Positions 33,074-42,186 of a stretch of 63,746 nt of DNA are shown piece by piece (the first letter of the stretch is position 1; every line of letters starts with the position of its first letter). The DNA is from Mycoplasmatota bacterium. Its GTDB lineage: Bacteria; Bacillota_I; Bacilli_A; RF39; UBA660. A program made the position numbers and the translations under genes. The notes beneath the pieces are model-generated. The model had not been told where the DNA came from, did no database searches, and saw nothing but the letters and a program-made list of their open reading frames with translations. The stretch is taken from positions 1-63,746 of the forward strand of contig JALFKQ010000033.1 of NCBI GenBank assembly GCA_022774645.1. The letters are read 5' to 3'.

Positions 33074-34746
33074 AAGCTCGCCTTCTTCTTTAGAACATTA
33101 ATTATACCTAATATTATAACAGATATAATTATAATAACAATTGATATACAAGCAACAACTAATTTAATTATTCTAGTTTTTGATATTTGTACTTTTTCAT
33201 GAGGAACAATTGGTTCATCTTTTTTTATTTCTTCATTTTTAGATATATTAAATTTATACTCTTTAGTACTACCATCAATCGCAGTAACTTTAACTGTAAT
33301 TACACTACCATTTTTTAAGTTTTCATTACCATTTATTACAACTGATGAATCTGCACTTTCAGTTTCATAATTAAATTCAAGAGATTTTTCATCCTCAATT
33401 GTTATATTGTATAAAACAACATTCTTATCAAAATTTATTTGATAATTATTTATTGTAAGTGATTTTAAATTATTATTTGGAATAACAGTATTATTTTTTA
33501 CTATTCTAGTTACCTTAAGAGTATATGTTCTTACACTACCAGTTTCAGCAGTAACTTTAATAGTTATATTATTAATACCTTCTTTTAATTTATAATTGCC
33601 AAGCCCAGTTACTTTAGACTTACTATCCTCTACTTCACCAGTTACATTAATATTTTCAACTTCATTTTTAACAGTAACAGCATATTCATTAACTTTTTTA
33701 TCGAATTTAAATTCACCATTACTTATATTTAAATTCTTTAAATAATTATTACTACTTCTATTATCTTCTCTAGTAACAATTATTTCATAAGTCTTTATAC
33801 TCTCACTTTCACTCTTAACTTTTATTAATATAGTATTTTTACCATACTTTAAATTAACAGTTCTATTTCCAAATCCACTTACATAAGAAGATTTACTACT
33901 ACTTAAAGTTGAACTTATATTTATTTTATCAGTAGTAGTCGGAACAGTCACCTTATATGATTTAGTATTTTTATTAAACTCTGGACTTAATTTATAATCA
34001 CTAACAACTAAACTATCAAGTGTATTTGTCTTATCTCTTACATCAAGTCTATTAACACTTATTTTATATGTTCTTATATTTCCACTTTCACTAGTTACAA
34101 CTATATTAATATTATTTATACCATAATTTAAATTATATGTTTTAAATCCAGTTACTTTAGAACTTGAATCAGTAAGAGAACCTTCAATAGTTATTTTATC
34201 TTTATCATAATCAAAACTATAACTTGTTTTATCACTATCAAAATCAGTAATATAGTTTCCTTCTTTTACTTTTAAACTTTTTAATGTATTAATATTAGAT
34301 TTAACTCTTACACTAACACTTTTATCAGTAATATCAAGAGATTTAATATTACTGTTATCACCATCATCAGTTACAATAATATCATAAAGCTTAAGACTCA
34401 TTTTATCATTAGTAGGCATCTCTATTTTAATAGTTCCTACTTCTACTTTACCAGTACTAGGACTTATTGCTTCAAGAATAGCTCCTTTATTACTAATAGT
34501 ATAACTTTTAACAGAACTACTATTATTTTTAAATTCAATAAATTTTCCATTGTCCACTGTATAAAATAATTGAATACCTTTTAATTTAAAATCTTTAGCA
34601 TTAATATAAACAGTACAGGTAATTTCTTCAAGTGAAGTAGCAGTACTAGGACAACTAACATCAATAGTTGCACTTAATGCTTTTACATTAGTATTCACAC
34701 TAATAAAACATATTATACTTAGTAAGCACAATAATATTTTTTTCAT
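33064..34746 (-). CDS. Membrane-anchored cohesin-like plus cadherin-like domain protein
   Basis: 560 aa. Signal peptide (1-23), then an N-terminal domain (about 24-150: 'ATIDVSCPSTATSLEEITCT', 'FKLKGIQLFYTVDNGKFIEF', 'GKVEVGTIKIEMP', 'KLYDIIVTDDGDN') with the strand pattern of cohesin domains. It is followed by four cadherin-like beta-sandwich repeats of about 85 residues, each of the form 'L..L.V..y...F......Y.v.V' to 'V.G.G...L..G.N.I.I.V..E.G....Y.I.V.R'. A membrane helix (about 527-550) and a basic tail (KKKASLWK) complete it. It lies 12 nt downstream of a protease gene whose product ends in a dockerin, suggesting a cohesin-dockerin pair on the cell surface. The cohesin call is by eye. 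Confidence 0.75.
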   Translation of the reverse strand: MKKILLCLLSIICFISVNTNVKALSATIDVSCPSTATSLEEITCTVYINAKDFKLKGIQLFYTVDNGKFIEFKNNSSSVKSYTISNKGAILEAISPSTGKVEVGTIKIEMPTNDKMSLKLYDIIVTDDGDNSNIKSLDITDKSVSVRVKSNINTLKSLKVKEGNYITDFDSDKTSYSFDYDKDKITIEGSLTDSSSKVTGFKTYNLNYGINNINIVVTSESGNIRTYKISVNRLDVRDKTNTLDSLVVSDYKLSPEFNKNTKSYKVTVPTTTDKINISSTLSSSKSSYVSGFGNRTVNLKYGKNTILIKVKSESESIKTYEIIVTREDNRSSNNYLKNLNISNGEFKFDKKVNEYAVTVKNEVENINVTGEVEDSKSKVTGLGNYKLKEGINNITIKVTAETGSVRTYTLKVTRIVKNNTVIPNNNLKSLTINNYQINFDKNVVLYNITIEDEKSLEFNYETESADSSVVINGNENLKNGSVITVKVTAIDGSTKEYKFNISKNEEIKKDEPIVPHEKVQISKTRIIKLVVACISIVIIIISVIILGIINVLKKKASLWK

Positions 34747-34758
34747 TCCCTTTTCCTC

Positions 34759-37653
34759 CTAAAATCCTAATTCTGGATTTAATATAAAGTTAGATATTTT
34801 AATAACATCAACTATATCTATTCTTTTATTATTATCAACATTACTAGCTCTATGTTGTAAATTAGAACTATCATATTTAGTATCTAAGATATAATTAGCA
34901 CACATCATAGTATCAATGATATTAACTCTTCCATCTCCGTTAATGTCACCATAAATAACAAAATAATAATTCTTAGTAGAAACATTATTATTAATCTTAA
35001 TGTAACCACCAGTACCAATTATATCATTACTTTTTAAAATCTTATTATTTTTATCATAAAATTCATAACTAATTTCTGAATCAACAATAACATTACTAAT
35101 TATATCACTTATTTTATTTTTATCACCTGTAATATTAATAACATCACCTATTAAACTATATTTATTAACTTCTATTTTTAGTTCAGGTATAACTTTTTCA
35201 GTTTTAGGAAAACTTATTAAATAAAGTGAATTAGTAGGAGAAAAAGTCCATATATTCTTATCAAATAAGTAGAAAACATTCTCATTAAATATATCAGTTA
35301 CAATTTCATTATTATTAAAAGTATAACTTATATTATTAGTATTTGATATTATACCTATCATTTGTGTAGCATTAGTATTAGTTTTATTATTAGAAATATT
35401 AATATTAGCATTAGTACTAACATTAATAACAACATATCCAATAAGAGATCCTATATAAAGTTCATATTTTCCATTAATAGTTGTTTCATTTAAAAAAGTA
35501 TTAGTTATATTAATTTCACTATTATCATCTGCCCATAAAAGACCAATCAAACCACCAGTTAAATCACCACAATCAATAGTAGCATTCACAAGTACATTAT
35601 TTATATTAGCATCCATTTGAACACTACCAGCAAGTGCTCCTGTTGTTTTATCACTTTTAATAACAGAATTACTTATTTCTATATTATTTACATCAGAACC
35701 AATTATATAAGAAGCAAATATACCATTATAATTAAGTTCATCATTCATATTATTTATATTAAAATTGTCAAGTTTTAAATTACTTACACTAGCATTCTTT
35801 AAATTACCAAATAAACCTCCTACAAAAGAATTTAAATTACTTATTTTATGATTATTACCATTAAAATTACCACTAAAATTAAGCGGAACAAAACCTTTAG
35901 TATTATTATAAAATACACCACTAACATTAGTAGTAGAATATTCTAAATCAATATCATTCATAAGCATAAAATAATCATCAGAATTATTTAAATGCTTTAA
36001 ATCCTCTGCTTTAGTTATTAGATATGGACTACTAGAAGTACCCATACCACTTAAAGTATTTTCTTCCTCTTCCTTATCAATAAATCCATTAGAATAAACA
36101 TTAACACTAAAATCAGTATTATTTAAAGTTTCTTTCAATATTAAATTAAAATTAGAATAATTATTTATAAGATCTCTATTCTTAATAATACTAAACTTAT
36201 TTGTAATATCATTATTATAACTATCAATAATCTTTACTTCATAGTTAGTACCAGAAACTATATTCTTACTTACTATATGATACTTCATATTATTACCAAT
36301 AGTATTTTCAAAACTATCTCTAGTTTTCACAAAGTATTTTTCCTCTTTTGAACTGTTATTAGTAAAAAAGCTAACTGAATAACTCGCTCTATCAGGATTA
36401 TCTATAGAAACATATATAATATCTCTAGAAGTAGTAAAATCTTCCACATCAAAATAATTAACACCATAATGAAGCTTCTCTGTTCTAGCTGATGTTTTAG
36501 TAGTTATACCATCTCCCATTTTAACTGTTATACTAGGAGTATTATTTCCCATATATAACACCTTAACTCCAAGAACAGTTTCACTCATATTTCCTTTATA
36601 AAAAGTATATCTATCTATTGTATTATCAACATATTTATAAATATAATTACTATATATATTAGTCCAATTTTTTAACTCAGCATCATTAACACCAACTAAA
36701 TATTTATAAACATCTGGATCATAATATGAAATATAAAAATAATCAGTATTATCTCCCCAAGAATTCATAGCAAGCCAAGAACCTTTTAAAGAATATCCAT
36801 TATAATTAATAGTTCCATAATTATCATCCCAACCTATTATAGTAACAGCATGACTACTAGAAACATAATCTCTATAATTTTTACTACTATCATTATATAA
36901 AAGATTAGTTTCTTTATTATAAAAATCCATATATACTCCAGTAGCAATAGCTCCATAATTAACTAAATGATTTTTTATAGTCTTATTATATGTAGATAAC
37001 TGACTTACTACAGTATTAACATCATAATTACTAAAAGCATTTCTTACATCAAAACCTGGTATCCAAGAAGCTTCTTTTATATCAGCAACAGTATTATCAC
37101 TATATAAATATTCTCTTAAAGTTCTACTTTTATAAGTAGTAAAATAATCACCAAAATAACTTTCAGTAACAGGACTATATCCATAATACCAATATTTAAG
37201 AGCATTAATAGTAGTATTTGCTTCTCCAAAACTACCAGTATCCCCTAAATATCTAGAGACATAATCCATTTGATTTTCACTAAGATTATATTCAGAATTC
37301 CCTTTTTTAAGTAAATGAGATTCAATAACATTATTAGTAGAAAAAGCCCAACATAAACTAAGATTTCCTTGATTATCCATAGAAGGAACATTTCTTTTAC
37401 CAGAATCATTTCTTAAATCAAAAGAAGAAAGATTACTACTAAAACCTCTAATTCCTAAACTTCTATTAAATTGATTTCTAGATATATTTTCATATGCAAG
37501 TAATTTTTCAAGAGGTATAACATTAATATTATTCTTATCTTCTAAACTATTATATAAATCATATTCAGGATTATTAATAGATAATGAATAAACAGAAAAA
37601 GTAAAAAAGAAAGTAAAAAGAATAACAAATATTTTTCTAAAATACTCTTTCAT
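34759..37653 (-). CDS. Secreted papain-family (C1A) protease with GLUG-like region and C-terminal dockerin
   Basis: 964 aa. Signal peptide (about 1-23) and a propeptide-like stretch. The C1A domain (about 75-320) has the oxyanion Gln and nucleophile Cys in 'MDNQGNLSLCWAFST', the His in 'SSHAVTIIGWDDNYG' and the Asn in 'AMNSWGDN', so it should be active. A beta-rich domain common after bacterial C1 peptidases follows (TFYKGNMSETVLGVKVLYMG). Residues about 545-790 hold GLUG-like repeats ('GMGTSSSPYLITKAEDLKHL', 'NINNVLVNATIDCGDLTGGL'). The last 66 residues are a type I-like dockerin with EF-hand loops DINGDGRVNIID and NVDNNKRIDIVD (the second degenerate). It is first in an operon with the cohesin-like anchor and a lipoprotein. 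Confidence 0.9.
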   Translation of the reverse strand: MKEYFRKIFVILFTFFFTFSVYSLSINNPEYDLYNSLEDKNNINVIPLEKLLAYENISRNQFNRSLGIRGFSSNLSSFDLRNDSGKRNVPSMDNQGNLSLCWAFSTNNVIESHLLKKGNSEYNLSENQMDYVSRYLGDTGSFGEANTTINALKYWYYGYSPVTESYFGDYFTTYKSRTLREYLYSDNTVADIKEASWIPGFDVRNAFSNYDVNTVVSQLSTYNKTIKNHLVNYGAIATGVYMDFYNKETNLLYNDSSKNYRDYVSSSHAVTIIGWDDNYGTINYNGYSLKGSWLAMNSWGDNTDYFYISYYDPDVYKYLVGVNDAELKNWTNIYSNYIYKYVDNTIDRYTFYKGNMSETVLGVKVLYMGNNTPSITVKMGDGITTKTSARTEKLHYGVNYFDVEDFTTSRDIIYVSIDNPDRASYSVSFFTNNSSKEEKYFVKTRDSFENTIGNNMKYHIVSKNIVSGTNYEVKIIDSYNNDITNKFSIIKNRDLINNYSNFNLILKETLNNTDFSVNVYSNGFIDKEEEENTLSGMGTSSSPYLITKAEDLKHLNNSDDYFMLMNDIDLEYSTTNVSGVFYNNTKGFVPLNFSGNFNGNNHKISNLNSFVGGLFGNLKNASVSNLKLDNFNINNMNDELNYNGIFASYIIGSDVNNIEISNSVIKSDKTTGALAGSVQMDANINNVLVNATIDCGDLTGGLIGLLWADDNSEINITNTFLNETTINGKYELYIGSLIGYVVINVSTNANINISNNKTNTNATQMIGIISNTNNISYTFNNNEIVTDIFNENVFYLFDKNIWTFSPTNSLYLISFPKTEKVIPELKIEVNKYSLIGDVINITGDKNKISDIISNVIVDSEISYEFYDKNNKILKSNDIIGTGGYIKINNNVSTKNYYFVIYGDINGDGRVNIIDTMMCANYILDTKYDSSNLQHRASNVDNNKRIDIVDVIKISNFILNPELGF

Positions 37654-37675
37654 AAGACCACCTATTCTATAGAAT

Positions 37676-37705
37676 ATTTTACTATAAAATAAGAGTTAAA
37701 GTCAA
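37676..37705 (-). promoter_or_regulatory. Promoter of the dockerin-protease operon
   Basis: TTGACT (37700-37705), 18-bp spacer, TAAAAT (37676-37681) on the minus strand, with ribosome binding site AGGTGG before the ATG at 37653. Confidence 0.6.
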
Positions 37706-37784
37706 TGTAAAGAAACCGTAATATAAAGAAACTAAAATAATAAAATTATGTTAAAATAAATAAGTAAATTAAAGGAGTAAAAAT

Positions 37785-39932
37785 ATGAATGAAGATATAA
37801 TTAATGACATTAAAAATGAATTAAATATTAAAGCAGAACAAGCTAAAACTGTTTTAAAACTATTAGAAGAAGGAAACACCATTCCTTTTATCGCAAGATA
37901 TAGAAAAGAAGCAACAGGTGCTTTAGATGAAGAGCAAATTAGAAAAATAAGTGAAGTTTATGAATATCAAGTTAACTTATTAAAAAGAAAAGAAGATGTA
38001 ATTAGACTTATAGATGAAAAAGGTCTTTTAACTGATGAAATAAAAAATAACATTATGAATGCTAAAAAACTAGTTGAAGTTGAAGATATTTATGCACCTT
38101 ATAAAGAAAAGAAAAAAACAAAAGCAACAGAAGCTATTAAAAATGGACTTGAACCACTAGCTAAAATAATAATGAGTTTCCCTACTACATTTAATGATGA
38201 ATCAGTAAAGAAATTCTTAAATGAAAATGTTAAAACTGTTGAAGATGCTATTACTGGTGCTAAATACATAATAGCAGAATGGATAAGCGATAATGCTTAT
38301 TATAGAAAATGGATAAGAAGTTATTTCTTTAAAAATGGTATTATTACTTCAAAGGTAAAAAAGAAAGATTTAGATACAAATAAAACATATGAAATGTATT
38401 ATGAATTTAGTGAAGCAGTTAAACATATAAAACCTCATAGAGTTTTAGCAATAAACAGAGGCGAAAATGAAAAAATATTATCAGTAAATATAGAAGTAAA
38501 TAATGAAGAAATATTATCTTATTTAGAATCTAAAATAATTAAAAAAGATTCACCTGTTAAACCAATAGTAATTGATGCTATAAAAGATAGTTATAAAAGA
38601 CTTATATTTCCATCAATGGAAAGAGAAATTAGAAGTGAACTAACAAGTCAAAGTGAAGATGCTTCAATTGAAGTATTCAAAGGTAATTTAGAAAATCTAT
38701 TACTAATCGCACCTATGAAAAATAAAAGAGTTTTAGGATTTGATCCAGCATTTAGAACAGGATGTAAATTAGCAGTAGTAGATGAAACTTCAAAAGTACT
38801 TAATATATCTGTTATATATCCACACGAACCACATAATAAATGGAATGAAGCAAAAGAAACAATAAAAGACTTAATTAATAAATATAAAATAGATATTATA
38901 GCAATTGGGAATGGAACAGCTTCAAGAGAAAGTGAAAAATTAGTAAGTGAAACATTAAAAGAAATTAATAATTGTAAATATGCAATAGTATCAGAAGCAG
39001 GAGCTAGTGTTTATTCAGCAAGTAAACTTGCTATTGATGAATTTCCTGATTTAACAGTTGAAAAAAGAAGTGCTGTTTCAATTGCAAGAAGACTTCAAGA
39101 CCCATTAAATGAATTAGTTAAAATAGATCCTAAATCTATTGGTGTTGGACAATACCAGCATGATGTATCACAAAAGAAACTATCAGAAAGCTTAGACTTC
39201 ACAGTTGAAAAATGTGTTAACAATGTAGGTGTTGATGTAAATACAGCTTCCCCTTCTATACTTAAATATATAAGTGGTCTTACAAAAACAGCGATAGATA
39301 AAATTATTAAATATAGAGAAACAAATGGAAAAATAAAATCAAGAGAAGAAATCAAAAAGAAGAAACTTTTAAGCGATAAAGCTTATGAACAATCAATCGG
39401 ATTTATGAGAATAGTTGATGGTACTAACCCACTTGATAAAACAAATATACATACAGAAAGTTATGACAAAACAATAAAACTATTAAACTATTTAGAACTA
39501 AATACAGACGATTTAGGTACTGAAAAACTAGTAAAAAAACTAGATAATATAAATGAACAAGAAGTCTCTAAAATGCTTGATATTGACTTATATACACTTA
39601 ATGACATAATAGATTCATTAAAAAGACCAAATAGAGATTACAGAGATGACTATCAAATGCCAATATTAAAAAGCGATATACTTACAATAGATAATCTAAC
39701 TCCTGGTATGAAATTAGAAGGAACAGTAAGAAATGTAGTTGACTTTGGTGCTTTTATAGATATAGGACTTCACAACGATGGACTTGTACATATATCTAAA
39801 ATCACTAATAAATATATTAAACATCCAAACGAAGTATTAAGTGTTGGAGATATAGTTACTTGCTATGTTATAGATATAAATAAAGAAAAAGAAAAAGTAT
39901 CATTAACACTTATTAATCCAATAGAAAAGTAG
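37785..39932 (+). CDS. tex: Tex-family transcription accessory RNA-binding protein
   Basis: 715 aa, full length. The N-terminal helical domain has 'EEGNTIPFIARYRKEATGAL DEEQIR'-type signature residues (IPFIARYRKEATGALDE). The RuvC/YqgF-like domain includes 'VLGFDPAFRTGCKLAVVDET' and 'EAGASVYSASKLAIDEFPDL'. Helix-hairpin-helix repeats follow ('VNTASPSILKYISGLT'). A C-terminal S1 domain contains 'GMKLEGTVRNVVDFGAFIDI' and 'GLVHISKI'. Tex associates with transcribing RNA polymerase and ribosomes. The ribosome binding site is AAAGGAG seven bases before the ATG. It is one of only three plus-strand genes, divergent from the dockerin-protease operon. Confidence 0.97.
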   Translation: MNEDIINDIKNELNIKAEQAKTVLKLLEEGNTIPFIARYRKEATGALDEEQIRKISEVYEYQVNLLKRKEDVIRLIDEKGLLTDEIKNNIMNAKKLVEVEDIYAPYKEKKKTKATEAIKNGLEPLAKIIMSFPTTFNDESVKKFLNENVKTVEDAITGAKYIIAEWISDNAYYRKWIRSYFFKNGIITSKVKKKDLDTNKTYEMYYEFSEAVKHIKPHRVLAINRGENEKILSVNIEVNNEEILSYLESKIIKKDSPVKPIVIDAIKDSYKRLIFPSMEREIRSELTSQSEDASIEVFKGNLENLLLIAPMKNKRVLGFDPAFRTGCKLAVVDETSKVLNISVIYPHEPHNKWNEAKETIKDLINKYKIDIIAIGNGTASRESEKLVSETLKEINNCKYAIVSEAGASVYSASKLAIDEFPDLTVEKRSAVSIARRLQDPLNELVKIDPKSIGVGQYQHDVSQKKLSESLDFTVEKCVNNVGVDVNTASPSILKYISGLTKTAIDKIIKYRETNGKIKSREEIKKKKLLSDKAYEQSIGFMRIVDGTNPLDKTNIHTESYDKTIKLLNYLELNTDDLGTEKLVKKLDNINEQEVSKMLDIDLYTLNDIIDSLKRPNRDYRDDYQMPILKSDILTIDNLTPGMKLEGTVRNVVDFGAFIDIGLHNDGLVHISKITNKYIKHPNEVLSVGDIVTCYVIDINKEKEKVSLTLINPIEK

Positions 39933-39953
39933 GAAATCAAATTCCTACTTTTT
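39925..39953. terminator. Bidirectional terminator after tex
   Basis: AAAAGTAGGAA / TTCCTACTTTT perfect stem with a 6-nt loop, between the convergent tex gene and the 101-aa gene. Confidence 0.9.
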
Positions 39954-40250
39954 AAATACATCAGTTAAATTTCTTTGTTCACCATAACTCTTATTTTTAT
40001 AACCAATTGGCTTACTCTTATCAAAATCAGGAGGTACAATTGGTTTTTCTTTTCTAACAGTACCAAATGTATTATCATTTAAATTATTAAGTCTATATAC
40101 ATCAAGAGAATTATGAGGAGATAACTTCTCTACTTCTTTAGTCTTAATAGTTTCGTTTTTATCAGTTAAACTATTTTTAATAACCAAATATATAATGCCT
40201 AACACTAACAATATAGCAACAATAACAACTAAAATTACATAACTATTCAT
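39945..40250 (-). CDS. Small bitopic membrane protein, unrecognised
   Basis: 101 aa. One N-terminal helix (about 4-24: 'VILVVIVAILLVLGIIYLVI'), then a hydrophilic, Lys/Asn-rich tail with 'LSPHNSLDVYRLNNLNDNTF' and 'EKPIVPPDFDKSKPIGYKNK'. No lipobox or cysteine. The short N-terminus before the helix suggests N-out/C-in. The tail is proline-rich and probably unstructured, a layout seen in small division or secretion accessory proteins, but I recognise no family. It is convergent with tex and shares its terminator. Confidence 0.65.
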   Translation of the reverse strand: MNSYVILVVIVAILLVLGIIYLVIKNSLTDKNETIKTKEVEKLSPHNSLDVYRLNNLNDNTFGTVRKEKPIVPPDFDKSKPIGYKNKSYGEQRNLTDVFKK

Positions 40251-40298
40251 AAAACACCTCTAAACTAACTATAGCATATTTTAATAATAAATTAAATA

Positions 40299-42125
40299 TT
40301 ACTTTACTACAAATTTTAAAGTACTTGGTATTTTAGTAACACTACTATCATTATATCTTGCAGCATCAACTTCATTTCTAGCATAGCCAATAGTTACTTT
40401 GGAATTTAAGAACATTCCAGTCATCTCCGTTACATTTGAAATATCAAAATTACTTAAATCTAATTCGTTTGCTTTATTATAAGCAAACATATATTTCATA
40501 CTTGTGACATTTTCTGTATCAAAACTATTAAGATTAATAGAATTACTATTACTAAATGCAAACATATTATCCATATTTGTTACATTACTTGTATCAAAAT
40601 TATTCAAATTTAAAATAGTGAAATTACTGCCATAAAACATACTACCCATATTTGTTACATTACTTGTATCAAAATTTTGAATAAGATTCTTTGAAGTACA
40701 ATTTATAAACATTGATGACATACTTTTAACATTTGATGTATCAAAATTACTCAAATTTAAAGTGTTGATACTAACACCATCAAACATATTAGCCATAGAT
40801 AAAACTTTTGAAGTATCAAGATTTGAAATATTAATTTTAGAAAATTTTGCTTCCTTAAACATATAAGACATATTAGTAACATTTAAAGTATCAAAACTAT
40901 ATAAATCTATAAAAGAAACACTTGAATTCCAAAACATTCCGCTCATATCAGTTACATTTACTGTATTAAAATTACTTATATCAATATTTTTTGCTTTATT
41001 ATAAGCAAACATATATGACATATTTGTTACATTACTTGTATCAAAATTACTTATATCAAAGTTTTCAAGGATTGTGTTATTTAAAAAGTCATTCAATGCA
41101 ATTACACTCTTTGTATTAAAATTGTTAAGTCCATATATATCGGTAGCTTTTGATAGCATAAACATTCCTGCCATTATTTTAACATTTTTTGTGTTGAAAC
41201 TCTTTAAATCAATCTTTACGAAATAGCTGCTGTTAAACATATTCGACATACTATTAACATTACTTGTATTGAAACTGATTAAATCAATCGAAGTTGCTTT
41301 ACTGTAAGAAAACATATGTGACATAGAAACGACCGGTTTATCATTTATATATGTACATAACTTACTAGTTACTGGATCTGTACTGTCTTTATCTGTTAAC
41401 TGCACTCCCCAACCATCGGTACCTATATTAATCCATCCAATTTCAGAATCAGGACCCATATATTTTCCTTCTTGTTTATATCTATAAGTATACTGTCCAT
41501 TAACATATTCGGCTCCCTGTACTAGTTCTCCATCATATGTACAATAAATAGGTTCTGGTGATGGATCAATATATTCTTCTAAATCTATTTTTCCATTAAA
41601 TGATTTATTTAAATTTTCACTTTGATCATATGGCCTATTTAAAAAAGTTATTGTTACATCATAAACTTGTGTTACTCCTACTTCTATTTCAATATCTCTT
41701 CTTATATCTTTTGAAATACTTGTTTTAGTAGTTGGTACAGCTTTATAAAATGAATCACAAGTTCCATATTCTTCTTGATTAGATTTACCATAGTTTTTAT
41801 AACTTTTACATTTCATATCAAGATGTAAATCATAATTATTAATTGTATTTATTAAGTCTTTCCATACAATATTATAGCTTACTGTTTTAGTACCTATATT
41901 TTCAACAGTAAATGTTCTTTCAATCTTATCTCCTGGAATTGCATTATTAAGTGACATAGTAACATCATCAGTATATCTTAATTTTAATCCTGCAGTATCT
42001 AGAGTAATATACTTTCCTTCACCATTAATATCAGTACTAAAATAAGCATATGAAAAGCCTATAACACCTAATATTGTTAAAAGTATAATAGTTAAAATTG
42101 TTATCTTTGTTATACTATCTTTCAT
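40299..42125 (-). CDS. BspA-like DUF285 repeat surface protein with TasA-like N-terminus
   Basis: 608 aa. The N-terminal helix ends in 'GFSYAYFSTDINGEG', the SipW/TasA-family type of signal. A beta-sandwich of about 150 residues follows ('LKLRYTDDVTMSLNNAIPGD', 'RTFTVENIGTKTVSYNIVW'), as in TasA/CalY. The module 'YCTYDGELVQGAEYVNGQYT' is nearly identical in the second BspA-like protein. About a dozen 24-25-residue BspA/DUF285 leucine-rich repeats come next (FDTSNVTNMSYMF...), then a short C-terminal tail without a recognisable sortase motif or membrane helix. BspA-type repeats mediate adhesion in gut and oral bacteria. No SipW-type peptidase is in the window. Confidence 0.88.
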   Translation of the reverse strand: MKDSITKITILTIILLTILGVIGFSYAYFSTDINGEGKYITLDTAGLKLRYTDDVTMSLNNAIPGDKIERTFTVENIGTKTVSYNIVWKDLINTINNYDLHLDMKCKSYKNYGKSNQEEYGTCDSFYKAVPTTKTSISKDIRRDIEIEVGVTQVYDVTITFLNRPYDQSENLNKSFNGKIDLEEYIDPSPEPIYCTYDGELVQGAEYVNGQYTYRYKQEGKYMGPDSEIGWINIGTDGWGVQLTDKDSTDPVTSKLCTYINDKPVVSMSHMFSYSKATSIDLISFNTSNVNSMSNMFNSSYFVKIDLKSFNTKNVKIMAGMFMLSKATDIYGLNNFNTKSVIALNDFLNNTILENFDISNFDTSNVTNMSYMFAYNKAKNIDISNFNTVNVTDMSGMFWNSSVSFIDLYSFDTLNVTNMSYMFKEAKFSKINISNLDTSKVLSMANMFDGVSINTLNLSNFDTSNVKSMSSMFINCTSKNLIQNFDTSNVTNMGSMFYGSNFTILNLNNFDTSNVTNMDNMFAFSNSNSINLNSFDTENVTSMKYMFAYNKANELDLSNFDISNVTEMTGMFLNSKVTIGYARNEVDAARYNDSSVTKIPSTLKFVVK

Positions 42126-42150
42126 ACTAATTATTATATCAATTTTTCAT

Positions 42151-42176
42151 AAAAAAAACATCCATTTCAGGATGTT
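42151..42176 (-). terminator. Terminator after tig
   Basis: AACATCC / GGATGTT stem, 6-nt loop and an eight-T run on the minus strand. Confidence 0.88.
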
Positions 42177-42186
42177 AATTTAATAT

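Noticed and set aside
40400-41340. Tandem DNA repeat or CRISPR array
   Set aside because: The regular spacing comes from 24-25-codon BspA repeats in frame; there are no identical repeats with unique spacers.
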